Under the pieces are notes generated by a model. The model searched no databases. It was not told where the DNA came from and saw only the letters and a list, made by a program, of their open reading frames with translations. This document shows positions 53,797 to 62,808 of a stretch of DNA of 64,000 nucleotides, piece after piece. This DNA is from Flagellimonas aurea. Lineage in GTDB: Bacteria > Bacteroidota > Bacteroidia > Flavobacteriales > Flavobacteriaceae. The position numbers and the translations under genes are program-made. Location of the stretch: positions 124,001 through 188,000 of the forward strand of contig NZ_JAFLNL010000008.1 in assembly GCF_017313785.1 (NCBI RefSeq), given 5' to 3'. Position 1 is the stretch's first letter. Each line of letters starts with the position of its first letter.

Positions 53797-55251
53797 TTAT
53801 AGACCAAACTTACCTTGAAGGTCCCCGACCAGTTTATTGGGATCATAGCCCAAACCGTTCTTGAACACAGTATTTACCTTATATATCACAGATGGGTCAT
53901 TGATCAAAATTCCGTCCAAACTGACAAAATCCGCATTTTTACCAACCGCTATCGAGCCAATATCATTTTTTTCAAGCGCTTTTGCACCATTGCCGGTCAT
54001 GACCTGAATCGCTTCCTCAGTGCTAAAACCAGCTTCTCTTAGCAACTCAAAATTCCGTTGATCCCCAAATCCAGGTACGATATGCCTGCCTGCATCCACT
54101 CCACTGCACAATAGGCCGCCCATTTCATGGAACTGTCGTTCAAAAGCCATAATACGCTGCAAGCGTTTCTCGCGGGTCAGGTCACTTTTTGATTGTTGCG
54201 CCTCCTTGCTCCGCCTTTCATACTGATCGAGCAAATAAGGGGACATTACCGATTTGGCCCTATCATCCAAATAGATTCTGTTGGGCACACTGGCTTCATA
54301 AATGGAAAGGGTGGACGTCAAAAACGTACCCCTATCAATCATTTGTTGCTGTAAGGTTTTGACCTTCGGGTCATCTATATTTAATTCATCCATATACTCA
54401 CGACCTCCCCCACAGACACCATAATTCTTATTGGTCCTAAAATCACTGGCGCTGTTCAATCCATGTTCAATACCATCAATACCGTACCGGGTCGCTTCTT
54501 CAAAGGTTACGGAACATAAATGCCCCCTGACCTTGGCCCCATATCCGTGGGCCACATCAATAATCCCCTCAAGATCATCGGGTTCAACATTTCTATAAAC
54601 CTTGATCCATTTGACACCTTTGTTCAACCAATACCCTAATGTATCCTTCAGATGTTTCAAATTTTTGGGTATGATCATGTTCGGGTTGCCACCAGGCCCA
54701 TTTACAAAAGGTGCACTTGGAACTATATTGGGTCCTATTTTTTCCCCTCGCTCAATTTCATCTGACAACAAAAGTTCCTTTTCCGAATCGGTGGCCCCAC
54801 AGGTTTGTATCGTTGTCACCCCTGCGGCCAAATACAATTTGGAAGCTATTTCCCCCACATCGGGAAAACCGGGGATATGAAGATGGTTGTGCATACCTAC
54901 AAGACCTGGTATAATTGTCTTCCCCTGCATGTTCATGATCTTTGCACCTGTAGGGACAACTACTTCATCATCATTTCCGATTGCATGAAACTTTCCTGAT
55001 TTGACTATAATTGTTCGTTTCTTCTTTGCTGGAGCTCCTGTACCATCAATAATGGTGGCATTACGTAGTACTATGGTTTCATAGTTATGCTTTACATATC
55101 TCAAAACACTGTCCGAATACACATTTCTTGTCAATTCCGACTTCACTTTCTTGATTCGATATGGAGCGGAAGCCTTTTTGGAATCTTGTTCAAAAAAAGA
55201 GATGCTCGCCAAAACAAAGGCAATATTTAGCAATATGATTTTCTTAGTCAT
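53797..55251 (-). CDS. Secreted amidohydrolase family protein, 484 aa
   Basis: The N-terminal signal or anchor is at about 1-18 (KKIILLNIAFVLASISFF). The metal motif GMHNHLHIPGFPDVGE is near 118-133, a Lys ligand region in GVKWIKVYRN near 215 and His residues in KVRGHLCSV and GIDGIEHGLNS follow. A final Asp is in LLCSGVDAGRHIVPGFG. The C-terminal ALEKNDIGSIAVGKNADFVSLDG is typical of imidazolonepropionase/prolidase-type members. It probably hydrolyses a C-N bond outside the cytoplasm; substrate unknown. Confidence 0.88.
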   Translation of the reverse strand: MTKKIILLNIAFVLASISFFEQDSKKASAPYRIKKVKSELTRNVYSDSVLRYVKHNYETIVLRNATIIDGTGAPAKKKRTIIVKSGKFHAIGNDDEVVVPTGAKIMNMQGKTIIPGLVGMHNHLHIPGFPDVGEIASKLYLAAGVTTIQTCGATDSEKELLLSDEIERGEKIGPNIVPSAPFVNGPGGNPNMIIPKNLKHLKDTLGYWLNKGVKWIKVYRNVEPDDLEGIIDVAHGYGAKVRGHLCSVTFEEATRYGIDGIEHGLNSASDFRTNKNYGVCGGGREYMDELNIDDPKVKTLQQQMIDRGTFLTSTLSIYEASVPNRIYLDDRAKSVMSPYLLDQYERRSKEAQQSKSDLTREKRLQRIMAFERQFHEMGGLLCSGVDAGRHIVPGFGDQRNFELLREAGFSTEEAIQVMTGNGAKALEKNDIGSIAVGKNADFVSLDGILINDPSVIYKVNTVFKNGLGYDPNKLVGDLQGKFGL

Positions 55252-55387
55252 ACTTTAACAATCGCTTTATATATAAATTTTCTGCATAGCTCCCCCAATA
55301 CGTCTTGGCCACCATAGGTCGACAAAAAAGAGCACATACATAAACAATACTTTTCTGGACAACGCTTAAACACTTCAAAACCACGTC

Positions 55388-55732
55388 TTATTGTTTGACC
55401 AATTGATTGTAGGATTCCACCTTTTGTGAAAGTCGAAGCATATGGTTGATACCCAATATAAACAGAAATATAAGCCCAACCATCAAATGTGTCTTTCCAA
55501 GATGAATCCAGTTGAAAACGGTAAAAGAGGTCATCGGCACCAGAAAAAATAAGGCCAATACGGCCATTTCTACAGTTACCAAGCCCCATAGTGCTGGTCG
55601 GAGTGCTATTTGTATTGATGTGGGGCGTTCCGCTTTTCGAGTTTCCAGCCTCTTCATCAAATCATCGGTGAATCTTTCTGAAGTCTTCACTTCACTTTTC
55701 AAAAGTATTTTTTTAAACGCTTTGTCTTCCAT
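55388..55732 (-). CDS. Membrane protein in an ECF sigma factor operon (possible anti-sigma factor), 114 aa
   Basis: A soluble N-terminus of about 45 residues (EDKAFKKILLKSEVKTSERFTDDLMKRLETRK) is followed by two hydrophobic segments (about 47-72 and 82-102) and a short tail. The gene starts 19 bases after the stop of an ECF sigma factor gene. Position and layout suggest an anti-sigma factor, although the cytoplasmic part is short and no ZAS motif is present. A longer out-of-frame ORF at 55248-55589 is a shadow. The 136 bases to the amidohydrolase gene hold nothing visible. Confidence 0.7.
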   Translation of the reverse strand: MEDKAFKKILLKSEVKTSERFTDDLMKRLETRKAERPTSIQIALRPALWGLVTVEMAVLALFFLVPMTSFTVFNWIHLGKTHLMVGLIFLFILGINHMLRLSQKVESYNQLVKQ

Positions 55733-55751
55733 AGGTATTCGTTTTAATGTA

Positions 55752-56330
55752 TCACAAAAGGTCTTTGACTTGATCTCCCAATAAATCTTCGAGTGCCTCT
55801 TCCATATGCCCCCTGCCCCTGTGCAGGTCTACTTTGACCTTGGAAATTCCAAATCCGGTAATTTCCTGGATCTCCGTGATCGAATGTCCGCACAGATAAT
55901 GGAGTCTGAGCACCAAGGCCTCATCGGGCCGCAACCGTTCCATGGCCATTACAATATATTTTTTTTGATCCTCCTCCCGGATTGTATCCGTATTAGTGGT
56001 TTCCCCAATGTTTGTGGTCTCCTGATTGAAATGTTCCATTTCACGATATTTCTTTTCCTTTTTCAAGGCATTATAGGCCGTATTGACCACAATGCGGTAT
56101 AGCCAACTGGAAAAGGCGGATTGATGCTTGAAACTACCAGCCTTCTCATATACCTTCACAAAAGCATCCTGAAGCACATCCTCAGCCTTGTCACGATCTT
56201 TCATGATGGAATGGGCCAAAGAAAGGGAAAGGTCTTTGTACTTGTTCACCAGTTCAACAAAAGCCCTATCATCTCCTTCCTTGACCCTATCAATCAATTT
56301 CGCATCTGTATCGTTATCCCTGATCGCCAA
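55752..56330 (-). CDS. ECF-type RNA polymerase sigma factor, 192 aa
   Basis: Region 2 is at about 20-90 (LVNKYKDLSLSLAHSIMKDRDKAEDVLQDAFVKVYEKAG, then FSSWLYRIVVNTAYNALKK). Region 4 is at about 130-180 (LRPDEALVLRLHYLCGHSITEIQEITGFGISKVKVDLHRGRGHM). The best start is TTG at 56330, inside the 3' end of the DUF6249 gene (17-base overlap), which implies translational coupling. A membrane protein gene follows. Confidence 0.9.
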   Translation of the reverse strand: MAIRDNDTDAKLIDRVKEGDDRAFVELVNKYKDLSLSLAHSIMKDRDKAEDVLQDAFVKVYEKAGSFKHQSAFSSWLYRIVVNTAYNALKKEKKYREMEHFNQETTNIGETTNTDTIREEDQKKYIVMAMERLRPDEALVLRLHYLCGHSITEIQEITGFGISKVKVDLHRGRGHMEEALEDLLGDQVKDLL

Positions 56331-56649
56331 ATTTGTTTCTTAAAAAGTGGGCCAGAACCATCCCTATGGCACCAAAAATCAAAATGGTCCCCCATACCAA
56401 AAGGTCGGTGGTATTTTCATCCAAGTCCATCGCACTGAACATGGAGGAAACCAAAAGGCCCAAGCCAATTCCCCCCATAATACATCCAATATCAATGAAC
56501 ATCAATCGCTTCGATTTCGCCGGGATTGCCAGCCCGTTTTCAATCATGGCCTTTTTGACCAAATAAGTGTATCGTGCAATGATATATACGATCACTACCA
56601 ATCCTGACATCAGGACCAGGGCACCTATGGCATCTTGAACATTTTCCAT
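56314..56649 (-). CDS. DUF6249-like membrane protein, 111 aa
   Basis: Three hydrophobic segments are present (about 8-27, 50-72 and 82-100), with a polar loop EDLDENTTDLL-like before the last. Layout resembles the short membrane proteins called DUF6249 that often accompany ECF sigma factors in Bacteroidota. It leads a three-gene unit with the sigma factor and a second membrane protein. Confidence 0.75.
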   Translation of the reverse strand: MENVQDAIGALVLMSGLVVIVYIIARYTYLVKKAMIENGLAIPAKSKRLMFIDIGCIMGGIGLGLLVSSMFSAMDLDENTTDLLVWGTILIFGAIGMVLAHFLRNKFGDQG

Positions 56650-56718
56650 ACTATTGTTATTTTTTTTGTTTTATATCTTGTCCCAGAAAGTTACTAGTTT
56701 TACCATCCCGGGCATTTT

Positions 56719-57837
56719 TTAAAATTGTGGACCAAGAATCTCAGATAAACCTGAAACCACTTGTATCATTTTGGCACAGTTGGTAAATACTACCAATCCA
56801 TACTTCTTTTCCGGAACGAACATTACGTAGGCCTGGAAATCATGATTGTTTCCTGTATGCATGTGCATGGTCATTTCAGGGGTGCGTTTTTGTGCAAATC
56901 CAAGTCCCCATCCGGTTTGACCAACTTCCTTACGCAATGGGTTGTCCTCATCAAAATGGGTATGCTCTTTGAGCATTTCTTCAAAAGTTTCTTGTTTCAA
57001 GCCTTCTTTCTTCAACATGGCGATTACAAATTGGGCATATTCCTTGGCCTCACTATGCAAACTGGAGTAGGCACTAAAGACGCCATCTTCCCAATATCCT
57101 TCTGAGGGCACTCTGTGTTTGGGCGTTCCATCATCTTCATCATGTCCATATACCTTGTGCTCAGCAATATAATCGTCCCAAACAAAGGTGGAATGGGGCA
57201 TACCCAAAGGTCCGGTTACCTTCTTTTGAAACAAATCGTTCAAACCTTCCTTCCAGCCCACTTCGTTTTGCATGCCAATAACTGCGGCCAAATATTGATA
57301 GGCCTCTCCGGAATACCCGAATCCGGTACCTGGCTTAAAGGCCAACTTTATTTTTTTGCCAGAGGCATGGTTGGGCATCCCTGCCTGATGTGCCAATACC
57401 ATACGTGCCGTAATCAACTTGGCATCCTCCTCAGATTCGGGAGCAAAACCTGGATGTGGCAGATATTCATGGAGCGGCCGGTCCAAATCGAGCTTGCCCT
57501 GTTCCACCATTTTCAAGGCGAAATAGGCAAAAATAGGTTTGGATAAGGAGGCCGCCTCAAATATACTCTCCCCATTCACGGGCTCGTTTGTTTCAATATT
57601 GGATACCCCCAAGGCACTGTGATAGACCAATTCATTGTTATTGATAACGGCAATGGACAAACCGGGGACACTATGTTGTTCCATAATCGTTTTGATGCCC
57701 TGGGTAAGTTCAGAGGGCTCCACACTTTTGCCGTACATGGTATGGATAGTTTGCTGTTGGGCATATCCAATCGCCCCTGACAACAAGGTTGAGGTAAAAA
57801 GAAAAAAGTAAAATCGTTTTAAACTTACAGTAATCAT
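56719..57837 (-). CDS. Secreted SxxK serine hydrolase (beta-lactamase fold), 372 aa
   Basis: Start chosen at the ATG at 57837, which gives a proper signal peptide (ending IGYAQ); an ATG 18 codons upstream adds a charged leader. The catalytic motif is SLSK in FEAASLSKPIFAYF. The second motif is YSG in GFGYSGEAYQYL, and HTGNNHDFQAYV replaces the KTG box. It is single-domain, without a lipocalin tail. Substrate unknown; esterases and D-peptidases share this fold. Confidence 0.88.
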   Translation of the reverse strand: MITVSLKRFYFFLFTSTLLSGAIGYAQQQTIHTMYGKSVEPSELTQGIKTIMEQHSVPGLSIAVINNNELVYHSALGVSNIETNEPVNGESIFEAASLSKPIFAYFALKMVEQGKLDLDRPLHEYLPHPGFAPESEEDAKLITARMVLAHQAGMPNHASGKKIKLAFKPGTGFGYSGEAYQYLAAVIGMQNEVGWKEGLNDLFQKKVTGPLGMPHSTFVWDDYIAEHKVYGHDEDDGTPKHRVPSEGYWEDGVFSAYSSLHSEAKEYAQFVIAMLKKEGLKQETFEEMLKEHTHFDEDNPLRKEVGQTGWGLGFAQKRTPEMTMHMHTGNNHDFQAYVMFVPEKKYGLVVFTNCAKMIQVVSGLSEILGPQF

Positions 57838-58112
57838 TTCTATGTGATTTTTAATTGATAATTCGTCTTTTTTTTGTGAATTCACATCCATAGGACAAGA
57901 CGACTTTTGAAATGGTTACAAATCCCCAAAAGAAATTAATCTACAATTTGGGCCTGTCTTTCGTTTTGGTTATCTAAACGGGCACATATCACGCTGGCTG
58001 GCCATCATAAGCTGGACGCATCCTGAACAAAAAACATCACTGTCATTGATACCGTTCTTTTTCTTACATGCTTAAAGGATAATCGGAATGATTAGAGGTT
58101 TGTTTTAATTCT

Positions 58113-58820
58113 TCAGCGTTCAATGGTTTGTTTTACTCCGTTTTTATCAAAAATTTCAAAACGGGTATTATCAAATTCATCTACATAAATTTTAATCCGT
58201 TCATTTCCTTTTGAATCATAAATAAATAAACCGGTATTCTTGCTTTCCTCACGCCCTAGGAACATCCTGTATACGTTGATTTCGGAATCCAAGTATTTTT
58301 TAAATTTCAGATACTCCGCATCTTTTTCTGCCTTCGTCATTGATTTCGTCCGTTCCAGAAACTGATCGTACAATTTTTCAACCCGTATGGAGTCGGACCG
58401 CTCCCTAAAAAACATACCATACCACCTTTTCCACTCACCATCAACTAGGTATTCGTCTTTCATGATGGCCATTATTTGGTCGTTTTTTTGTTGATCAAAA
58501 GTGATACCTGAAAAATTCTCTTCATCAGTTCCATCATAGTAGATACCTCCTACTTCATCCCCAACACGATTAAAAAATATGATACCGGGCAAATCCCTAT
58601 TAGAGCCAGGATTATGTGCAATGCCATGAGTAGTGGCCAATGCCTGCTTTTCGGGGTTACTGATTGAAATGTACAGGTTTTCCTCGGCATCAATTATGCT
58701 GAGTCTTTCTGCCTTAATCTCTTTGAATGTCTCAACATTCTTGACCTGTCTATCATAAAAGACGAAGCAAATCAGGGCGATCAGCAGTGTAAGGTTGATT
58801 ATTGGAAGTTGTTTTTTCAT
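58113..58820 (-). CDS. Membrane-anchored protein of unknown function, 235 aa
   Basis: An uncleaved N-terminal anchor (about 6-22, PIINLTLLIALICFVFY) precedes an extracytoplasmic part. ERLSIIDAEENLYISISNPEKQ, GIIFFNRVGDEVGGIYYDG and GLFIYDSKGNERIKIYVDE are repeated beta-strand units, each resembling a short strand-turn-strand. A helical insertion (about 145-185) separates the second and third units. I recognise the unit style from proteins of unknown function in diverse bacteria. It follows a serine hydrolase gene by 24 bases and may share its transcript. The 275 bases below it, to the next gene, hold nothing visible. Confidence 0.7.
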   Translation of the reverse strand: MKKQLPIINLTLLIALICFVFYDRQVKNVETFKEIKAERLSIIDAEENLYISISNPEKQALATTHGIAHNPGSNRDLPGIIFFNRVGDEVGGIYYDGTDEENFSGITFDQQKNDQIMAIMKDEYLVDGEWKRWYGMFFRERSDSIRVEKLYDQFLERTKSMTKAEKDAEYLKFKKYLDSEINVYRMFLGREESKNTGLFIYDSKGNERIKIYVDEFDNTRFEIFDKNGVKQTIER

Positions 58821-58844
58821 TTTTTAATTTGATGATGTAAATAC

Positions 58845-60548
58845 CTATTTTAATTGAACGGCCGGCAATATGTATTCGGTTAAAATCGAAAAGGGACGGT
58901 CCTCCATCTCGGGAAACAAATTATAATTGCCCCCAGTAAAAGTTATGGTCATATCAATTTCAGGAATTATGATAAGAAACTGACCGCCATTGCCCCAAGC
59001 CTCAATGGTCCTCATCCGTTTTCCGCCCACTTCACGCTCCAGCAATCTCCATAAATATCCATAGTCAGAATCTTTGGGCCAGCTCCCCTTTATATGTGGT
59101 TTTATGGATTCATCTATCCAGGATTCCCCGATCAATTGTTCGCCGTTCCAGGTTCCCTTATCGAGTACCAATAATCCGAACTTGGTAAAATCAATGGGAC
59201 GCATATAAAATGAGCCGGCCAAATATCCCATCCCAGTGGGCGAAGTGAGCATTTGAAAGTTATGGATATCCATGGGCAACAATAGTTCCTTATAAATGAA
59301 AAGGGGAAGATAAGTGTCCACCGATTTTTGGATGATCCCTGTCAATAAATTACTGCCTCCGGAGGAATATTCGAAAACATTCCCAGGTTCATGTACCATG
59401 GGCAAATTTAGTTTGTACCCCACCCAATCCTTATGTTCCCACTGCATCTTATCCTCATCCTCCAACTGTATGCCGGTGCTCATGGTCAAAATGTGATAAA
59501 TGTTGATTTTTTTCTTCTGGGCATCATTGATGCTATACTCAGGATAGTAATCCACTACGGCATTTTCAACGTTTAGTTCATCGTTTTTCATCATGGCCTT
59601 GCCCAGCGCCAAGGATGCCAAGGATTTAAAAGCGGACCGTATATCATGGATATTTTCCCTGTTATATCCATGAAAATATTCTTCAAACACAAGTTTTCTG
59701 TCCTTTGTGATTATAATGCCATGAATGTGCTCTAGGTTTTTGCCATTTGCCAGATCAATAAAACTCAACATAGAGATGTCGATGCCTACATCCTCCAAAG
59801 AAGCTGACTGCATGGTGGAATCCGGAGCTTTTGGAATACTGTATTGATAGTTTTCCTGAGGCAATTTTGGCAAGTAACCTTCCAATTCATTGGGTTTGAG
59901 CTTTTTCATCTGAACTTTTCTTTTCCCCCCCGCATTGCCATAAGTAAGAGCTATATTCCTTTTCTCCGTATCGTAAACTGCAGAAATCCCGAAACGGTCG
60001 TTGGTTATCTTGAAATCGATACGGTTCCCTTCCACCAAAACCTCTTCAATCTTGAAATGCAGTTCCCTATTCTCCTTATTGCTTTGAATATTGGCCTGTA
60101 CCTTGCTTGTTGAATCCTTGTAAAATTCCAAATACACGATATAATCGGTATCGATTATTTCGGGTTTATAAATTTTAGCCCTCCATTGGTTATCCTTATG
60201 CTCAAAACTGAGGTTTTGTGCCCAAAGATCATGGGTAAATACACCATGAAAGGTTGTACTGTCACTGGCCAAAAAACCTTCAAAACGAAGGCCAGAAGAA
60301 TCTTTAAAATTAAAAACCCTCCCTTTTCTGGTAATTTGGCGTACAGTCTTCTTGCCTTTTTCATATAAATATGCCTTCGAAGGAACAATTGCTGGTGAGA
60401 GTACCAATGAATCGTATTTTGATTCGGTTTGGAACAGTAATCCGGACCATACCCCGATAAGTTCATCTGTTTCAGATGTTGACTTTTTGGGGGAACAAAA
60501 AGAAAACAGTATTGCAAGTAATGGTACTATAAAAAGTTTTTTGATCAT
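58845..60548 (-). CDS. Lipoprotein with C-terminal beta-lactamase-fold serine hydrolase domain, 567 aa
   Basis: Lipobox FSF-C at about 18. Residues about 30-235 form a beta-rich N-terminal domain with no known motif. The C-terminal domain (about 255-567) has the SxxK motif SAFK in DIRSAFKSLASLALG near 306, YSSGGSNLL near 393 as the Tyr motif, and WGNGGQFLIIIPE near 525. The layout resembles 6-aminohexanoate-dimer hydrolase/PBP4-like proteins fused to a binding domain. It is upstream of the membrane-anchored protein gene. Confidence 0.87.
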   Translation of the reverse strand: MIKKLFIVPLLAILFSFCSPKKSTSETDELIGVWSGLLFQTESKYDSLVLSPAIVPSKAYLYEKGKKTVRQITRKGRVFNFKDSSGLRFEGFLASDSTTFHGVFTHDLWAQNLSFEHKDNQWRAKIYKPEIIDTDYIVYLEFYKDSTSKVQANIQSNKENRELHFKIEEVLVEGNRIDFKITNDRFGISAVYDTEKRNIALTYGNAGGKRKVQMKKLKPNELEGYLPKLPQENYQYSIPKAPDSTMQSASLEDVGIDISMLSFIDLANGKNLEHIHGIIITKDRKLVFEEYFHGYNRENIHDIRSAFKSLASLALGKAMMKNDELNVENAVVDYYPEYSINDAQKKKINIYHILTMSTGIQLEDEDKMQWEHKDWVGYKLNLPMVHEPGNVFEYSSGGSNLLTGIIQKSVDTYLPLFIYKELLLPMDIHNFQMLTSPTGMGYLAGSFYMRPIDFTKFGLLVLDKGTWNGEQLIGESWIDESIKPHIKGSWPKDSDYGYLWRLLEREVGGKRMRTIEAWGNGGQFLIIIPEIDMTITFTGGNYNLFPEMEDRPFSILTEYILPAVQLK

Positions 60549-60610
60549 AATGAATGTTTGATGGTTGAACTTAACTTTTGTTGAAAATCACATCTTCAAT
60601 CCAATAGGCT

Positions 60611-61540
60611 TCAATTTTCAAGTATTTGTTGATAAGCACCCTGTATTTCAGATAAATCGGGTTCCTGTTTCATCCATTTTACCCGTTCTTCCTGTGTATC
60701 CATCCATCGGTACAGCCAACTGATGCCCCATTTTTTGTAATAGTGGTCCTCTTGATCATAAATCGGGTCGGTAAGCGATTCCTTGAAACTTACTATTTGG
60801 TAATCGTTCTGTTTTAGTCTTGTGATGATTTCCCCCAAATAATCGGCATTGATGGCATTGTCGTGGCATAGATAGATATGCTTTACGGAACGCCCGTATA
60901 AACTTTTTGCCATTTCATCAAAAAAACCGACCAATGCTACGGTCTTTTGCACATATTGTTCCCCGACTGCCTTGGCTTTCCCAATTTCTCCACTGTCCAA
61001 GTAATGCTGATAAACATAATCGAACATCCAGTCGGAGCTTTCTACGGTGAAAGGGGCTATTATGTAATCCTTTGACCTTAAATACTCCCTGATCTGTACA
61101 TGCTGTATGGAATCTTTGCCCATGTCGTTAAAGGGAAACCGAAAATATGCAAGGTTTTTGCCATGCTTTACCGCATACCGCTTAGTCAATATCTCCCCTT
61201 TTTCAATGTCTTGGACAAAACTGTCCAAACCCGCATCCGAATATCTGGGATGACTATAAGTGTGGTTTCCGATCAGGGCAAGTTCCCTTTTGATCCAAGA
61301 TTCCAATAGGGTCTTGTTATGTTCCACGTCTTCCGTTTGCAAAATTTTCTTCTCATTGATGAAAATGGTGAAAGGGATGTCCAAGGAGTCCAATAAGTTC
61401 AACAACTTTGGGCTATAACCGTCTTTTTGATATTTAGTGGCATTGGGGACATCATCTATGGTTATGGAAATGGATTTTTGTTGGCCAAAACACAGAAGTC
61501 CGCTAAAGACCAAAAAAAACAATTGAAGTTTAAATTGCAT
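60611..61540 (-). CDS. Secreted polysaccharide deacetylase family protein, 309 aa
   Basis: From the ATG at 61540 a signal peptide ends LLCFGQ. The NodB-type motif 1 is SITIDDVPN (normally TFDD), motif 2 is GNHTYSH (HxxxH), motif 3 is YFRFPFNDMG (R-x-x-x-P), and HIYLCHDNAINADY is motif 4/5. All main catalytic positions are present. It probably removes acetyl groups from an extracellular or wall glycan. It is transcribed alone. Confidence 0.9.
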   Translation of the reverse strand: MQFKLQLFFLVFSGLLCFGQQKSISITIDDVPNATKYQKDGYSPKLLNLLDSLDIPFTIFINEKKILQTEDVEHNKTLLESWIKRELALIGNHTYSHPRYSDAGLDSFVQDIEKGEILTKRYAVKHGKNLAYFRFPFNDMGKDSIQHVQIREYLRSKDYIIAPFTVESSDWMFDYVYQHYLDSGEIGKAKAVGEQYVQKTVALVGFFDEMAKSLYGRSVKHIYLCHDNAINADYLGEIITRLKQNDYQIVSFKESLTDPIYDQEDHYYKKWGISWLYRWMDTQEERVKWMKQEPDLSEIQGAYQQILEN

Positions 61541-61648
61541 ATTTTGTAAGATTGAAGTGTGTTTTACTTTTACCAAAAGAGTATTTCATCTCTTCCTTTG
61601 TTACATTGTTTTGTTTTTATCCACAGGATAAAGCCCCTAACTATCTTA

Positions 61649-62380
61649 TTAGTAAAAGTAAATAGAATAAGTTAAAATAATGGCTGATGCATTGTAGACA
61701 CCATGGGCCACTATGGATGCCGAAAGGCGTTTCGTCCAAATGAACAATACTGTATATAGAATGGTGGGCACCAAAATATCAAACCAGTCCAACGTATTGA
61801 CCGGCATGTGACCCAATGCAAAAAGCAGAATGGACAGAATTGCCGAAAACCAAAGCCCTTTTTTTGGATTCCTGAAAGTTTCCTTCAACACATTGATAAA
61901 ATATCCCCTGTTAAAAATCTCTTCGGTAATTCCGCCGCCTATAACACCAAGCGCTACAAAGGATATGGTCCCTACCAAACTCCCATCATACATGTCCAAC
62001 ATTCCATTAATGTCCGGACGGTTTGCTCTGCCTGTGTTTGGAATAATAAAAGCAAATTGAAGCATGGTCCATACACCGCCGAAAAAAGTACCCAAAAGAA
62101 TATCCTTTCCAAGATTGTTAAAGCGAAGGCCAATATCACTAAACTTTTTATTTAAAATTTTTAGGGATCCGTACAGCAAGGCAGTCACCGTTATAAATTG
62201 AAAGAGACCAATAAAAAGCAAGTTTATACCGATTTTACCTCCATTTATCTTGGTAACTCCAAAAAAAACATCCGGGATGATAAAAAGTACATATCCCAAA
62301 AAAATGGTCCCTATAAAAACAACCAACGTTTTTGTTTTACCCACTTTGTTCATTTCGGATTGTTTTTCTATTTTTTTCAT
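61649..62380 (-). CDS. CPBP family intramembrane metalloprotease, 243 aa
   Basis: Six or seven membrane segments are present. The signature GGGITEEIFNRGYFI (EExxxR) is near 154-168, followed by ALGHMPVN with the second motif His and VAHGVYNAS near 224-232 with the third (H-x-x-x-N). It is a type II CAAX prenyl-endopeptidase-like (ABI) protein. An internal ATG nine codons in (62353) is an alternative start. Role unknown; bacteriocin self-immunity and protein processing occur in the family. Confidence 0.9.
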   Translation of the reverse strand: MKKIEKQSEMNKVGKTKTLVVFIGTIFLGYVLFIIPDVFFGVTKINGGKIGINLLFIGLFQFITVTALLYGSLKILNKKFSDIGLRFNNLGKDILLGTFFGGVWTMLQFAFIIPNTGRANRPDINGMLDMYDGSLVGTISFVALGVIGGGITEEIFNRGYFINVLKETFRNPKKGLWFSAILSILLFALGHMPVNTLDWFDILVPTILYTVLFIWTKRLSASIVAHGVYNASAIILTYSIYFY

Positions 62381-62638
62381 ATAATGTCATTGTTTATCTA
62401 ATGAGATAGTGGGGGAGCCGTTCAGACCCACACCGCTACCTGTAGATGTACCGCAATAGTGCTACTATAACTTAAACCAAAGATAGAATCCTAAGTCAAT
62501 CACAGATCCCAGTTCGTTAACAAAGCGTTATCATCATTAAAAAAACTGAGAATACCAAAAAGCAATCCCATAAAGCTTGAATAGGGCAACTTGGAAAAAA
62601 GGATAGTATCCACTCCAAAAAAGGTTCTTAATTATGTG

Positions 62639-62646
62639 TACCTTTG
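62639..62646 (+). promoter_or_regulatory. -7 promoter element of the thiamin operon
   Basis: TACCTTTG matches TAnnTTTG and lies six bases before the first base of the TPP riboswitch, so transcription should begin at its 5' end. No clear TTG is at the usual distance. The 250 bases upstream to the CPBP gene hold no gene. Confidence 0.5.
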
Positions 62647-62651
62647 TAAAA

Positions 62652-62727
62652 GCTTTAGGGGTATTCTGAAAAGAATTGAGAGAGTCCCTTGGAACCTGAT
62701 ACGGCTCACACCGACGTAGGGAAAAGC
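62652..62727 (+). promoter_or_regulatory. TPP riboswitch (THI element)
   Basis: The conserved core is present: AGGGGTATTCTGAAAAGAAT, TGAGA, the GTCCCTTGGAACCTGAT segment and the closing CGTAGGGAAA. P1 is GCTTT with AAAGC at the two ends. It lies 82 bases upstream of thiM and fits control of thiamin biosynthesis by thiamin diphosphate. Confidence 0.93.
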
Positions 62728-62735
62728 GAAACAAG

Positions 62736-62753
62736 CATCACTTTCTGGTGATG
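62736..62753 (+). promoter_or_regulatory. Hairpin downstream of the TPP riboswitch (expression platform)
   Basis: CATCAC and GTGATG flank a six-base loop, followed by TTACTTTCCTTTGTTTT. It resembles a weak terminator or sequestering stem and probably forms when the aptamer is bound. Mechanism (termination or translation) is not decided by the sequence. Confidence 0.5.
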
Positions 62754-62808
62754 TTACTTTCCTTTGTTTTCCGATTTACACCTAAGGCCATTGTAATCTA
62801 AATCAATA

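Noticed and set aside
55248..55589. 113-residue minus-strand ORF overlapping the membrane protein gene after the ECF sigma factor
   Set aside because: It overlaps the better-supported gene at 55388-55732 in another frame. Its residues are Cys/Tyr-rich without family features, while the chosen frame has clear membrane segments and a normal position after the sigma gene.
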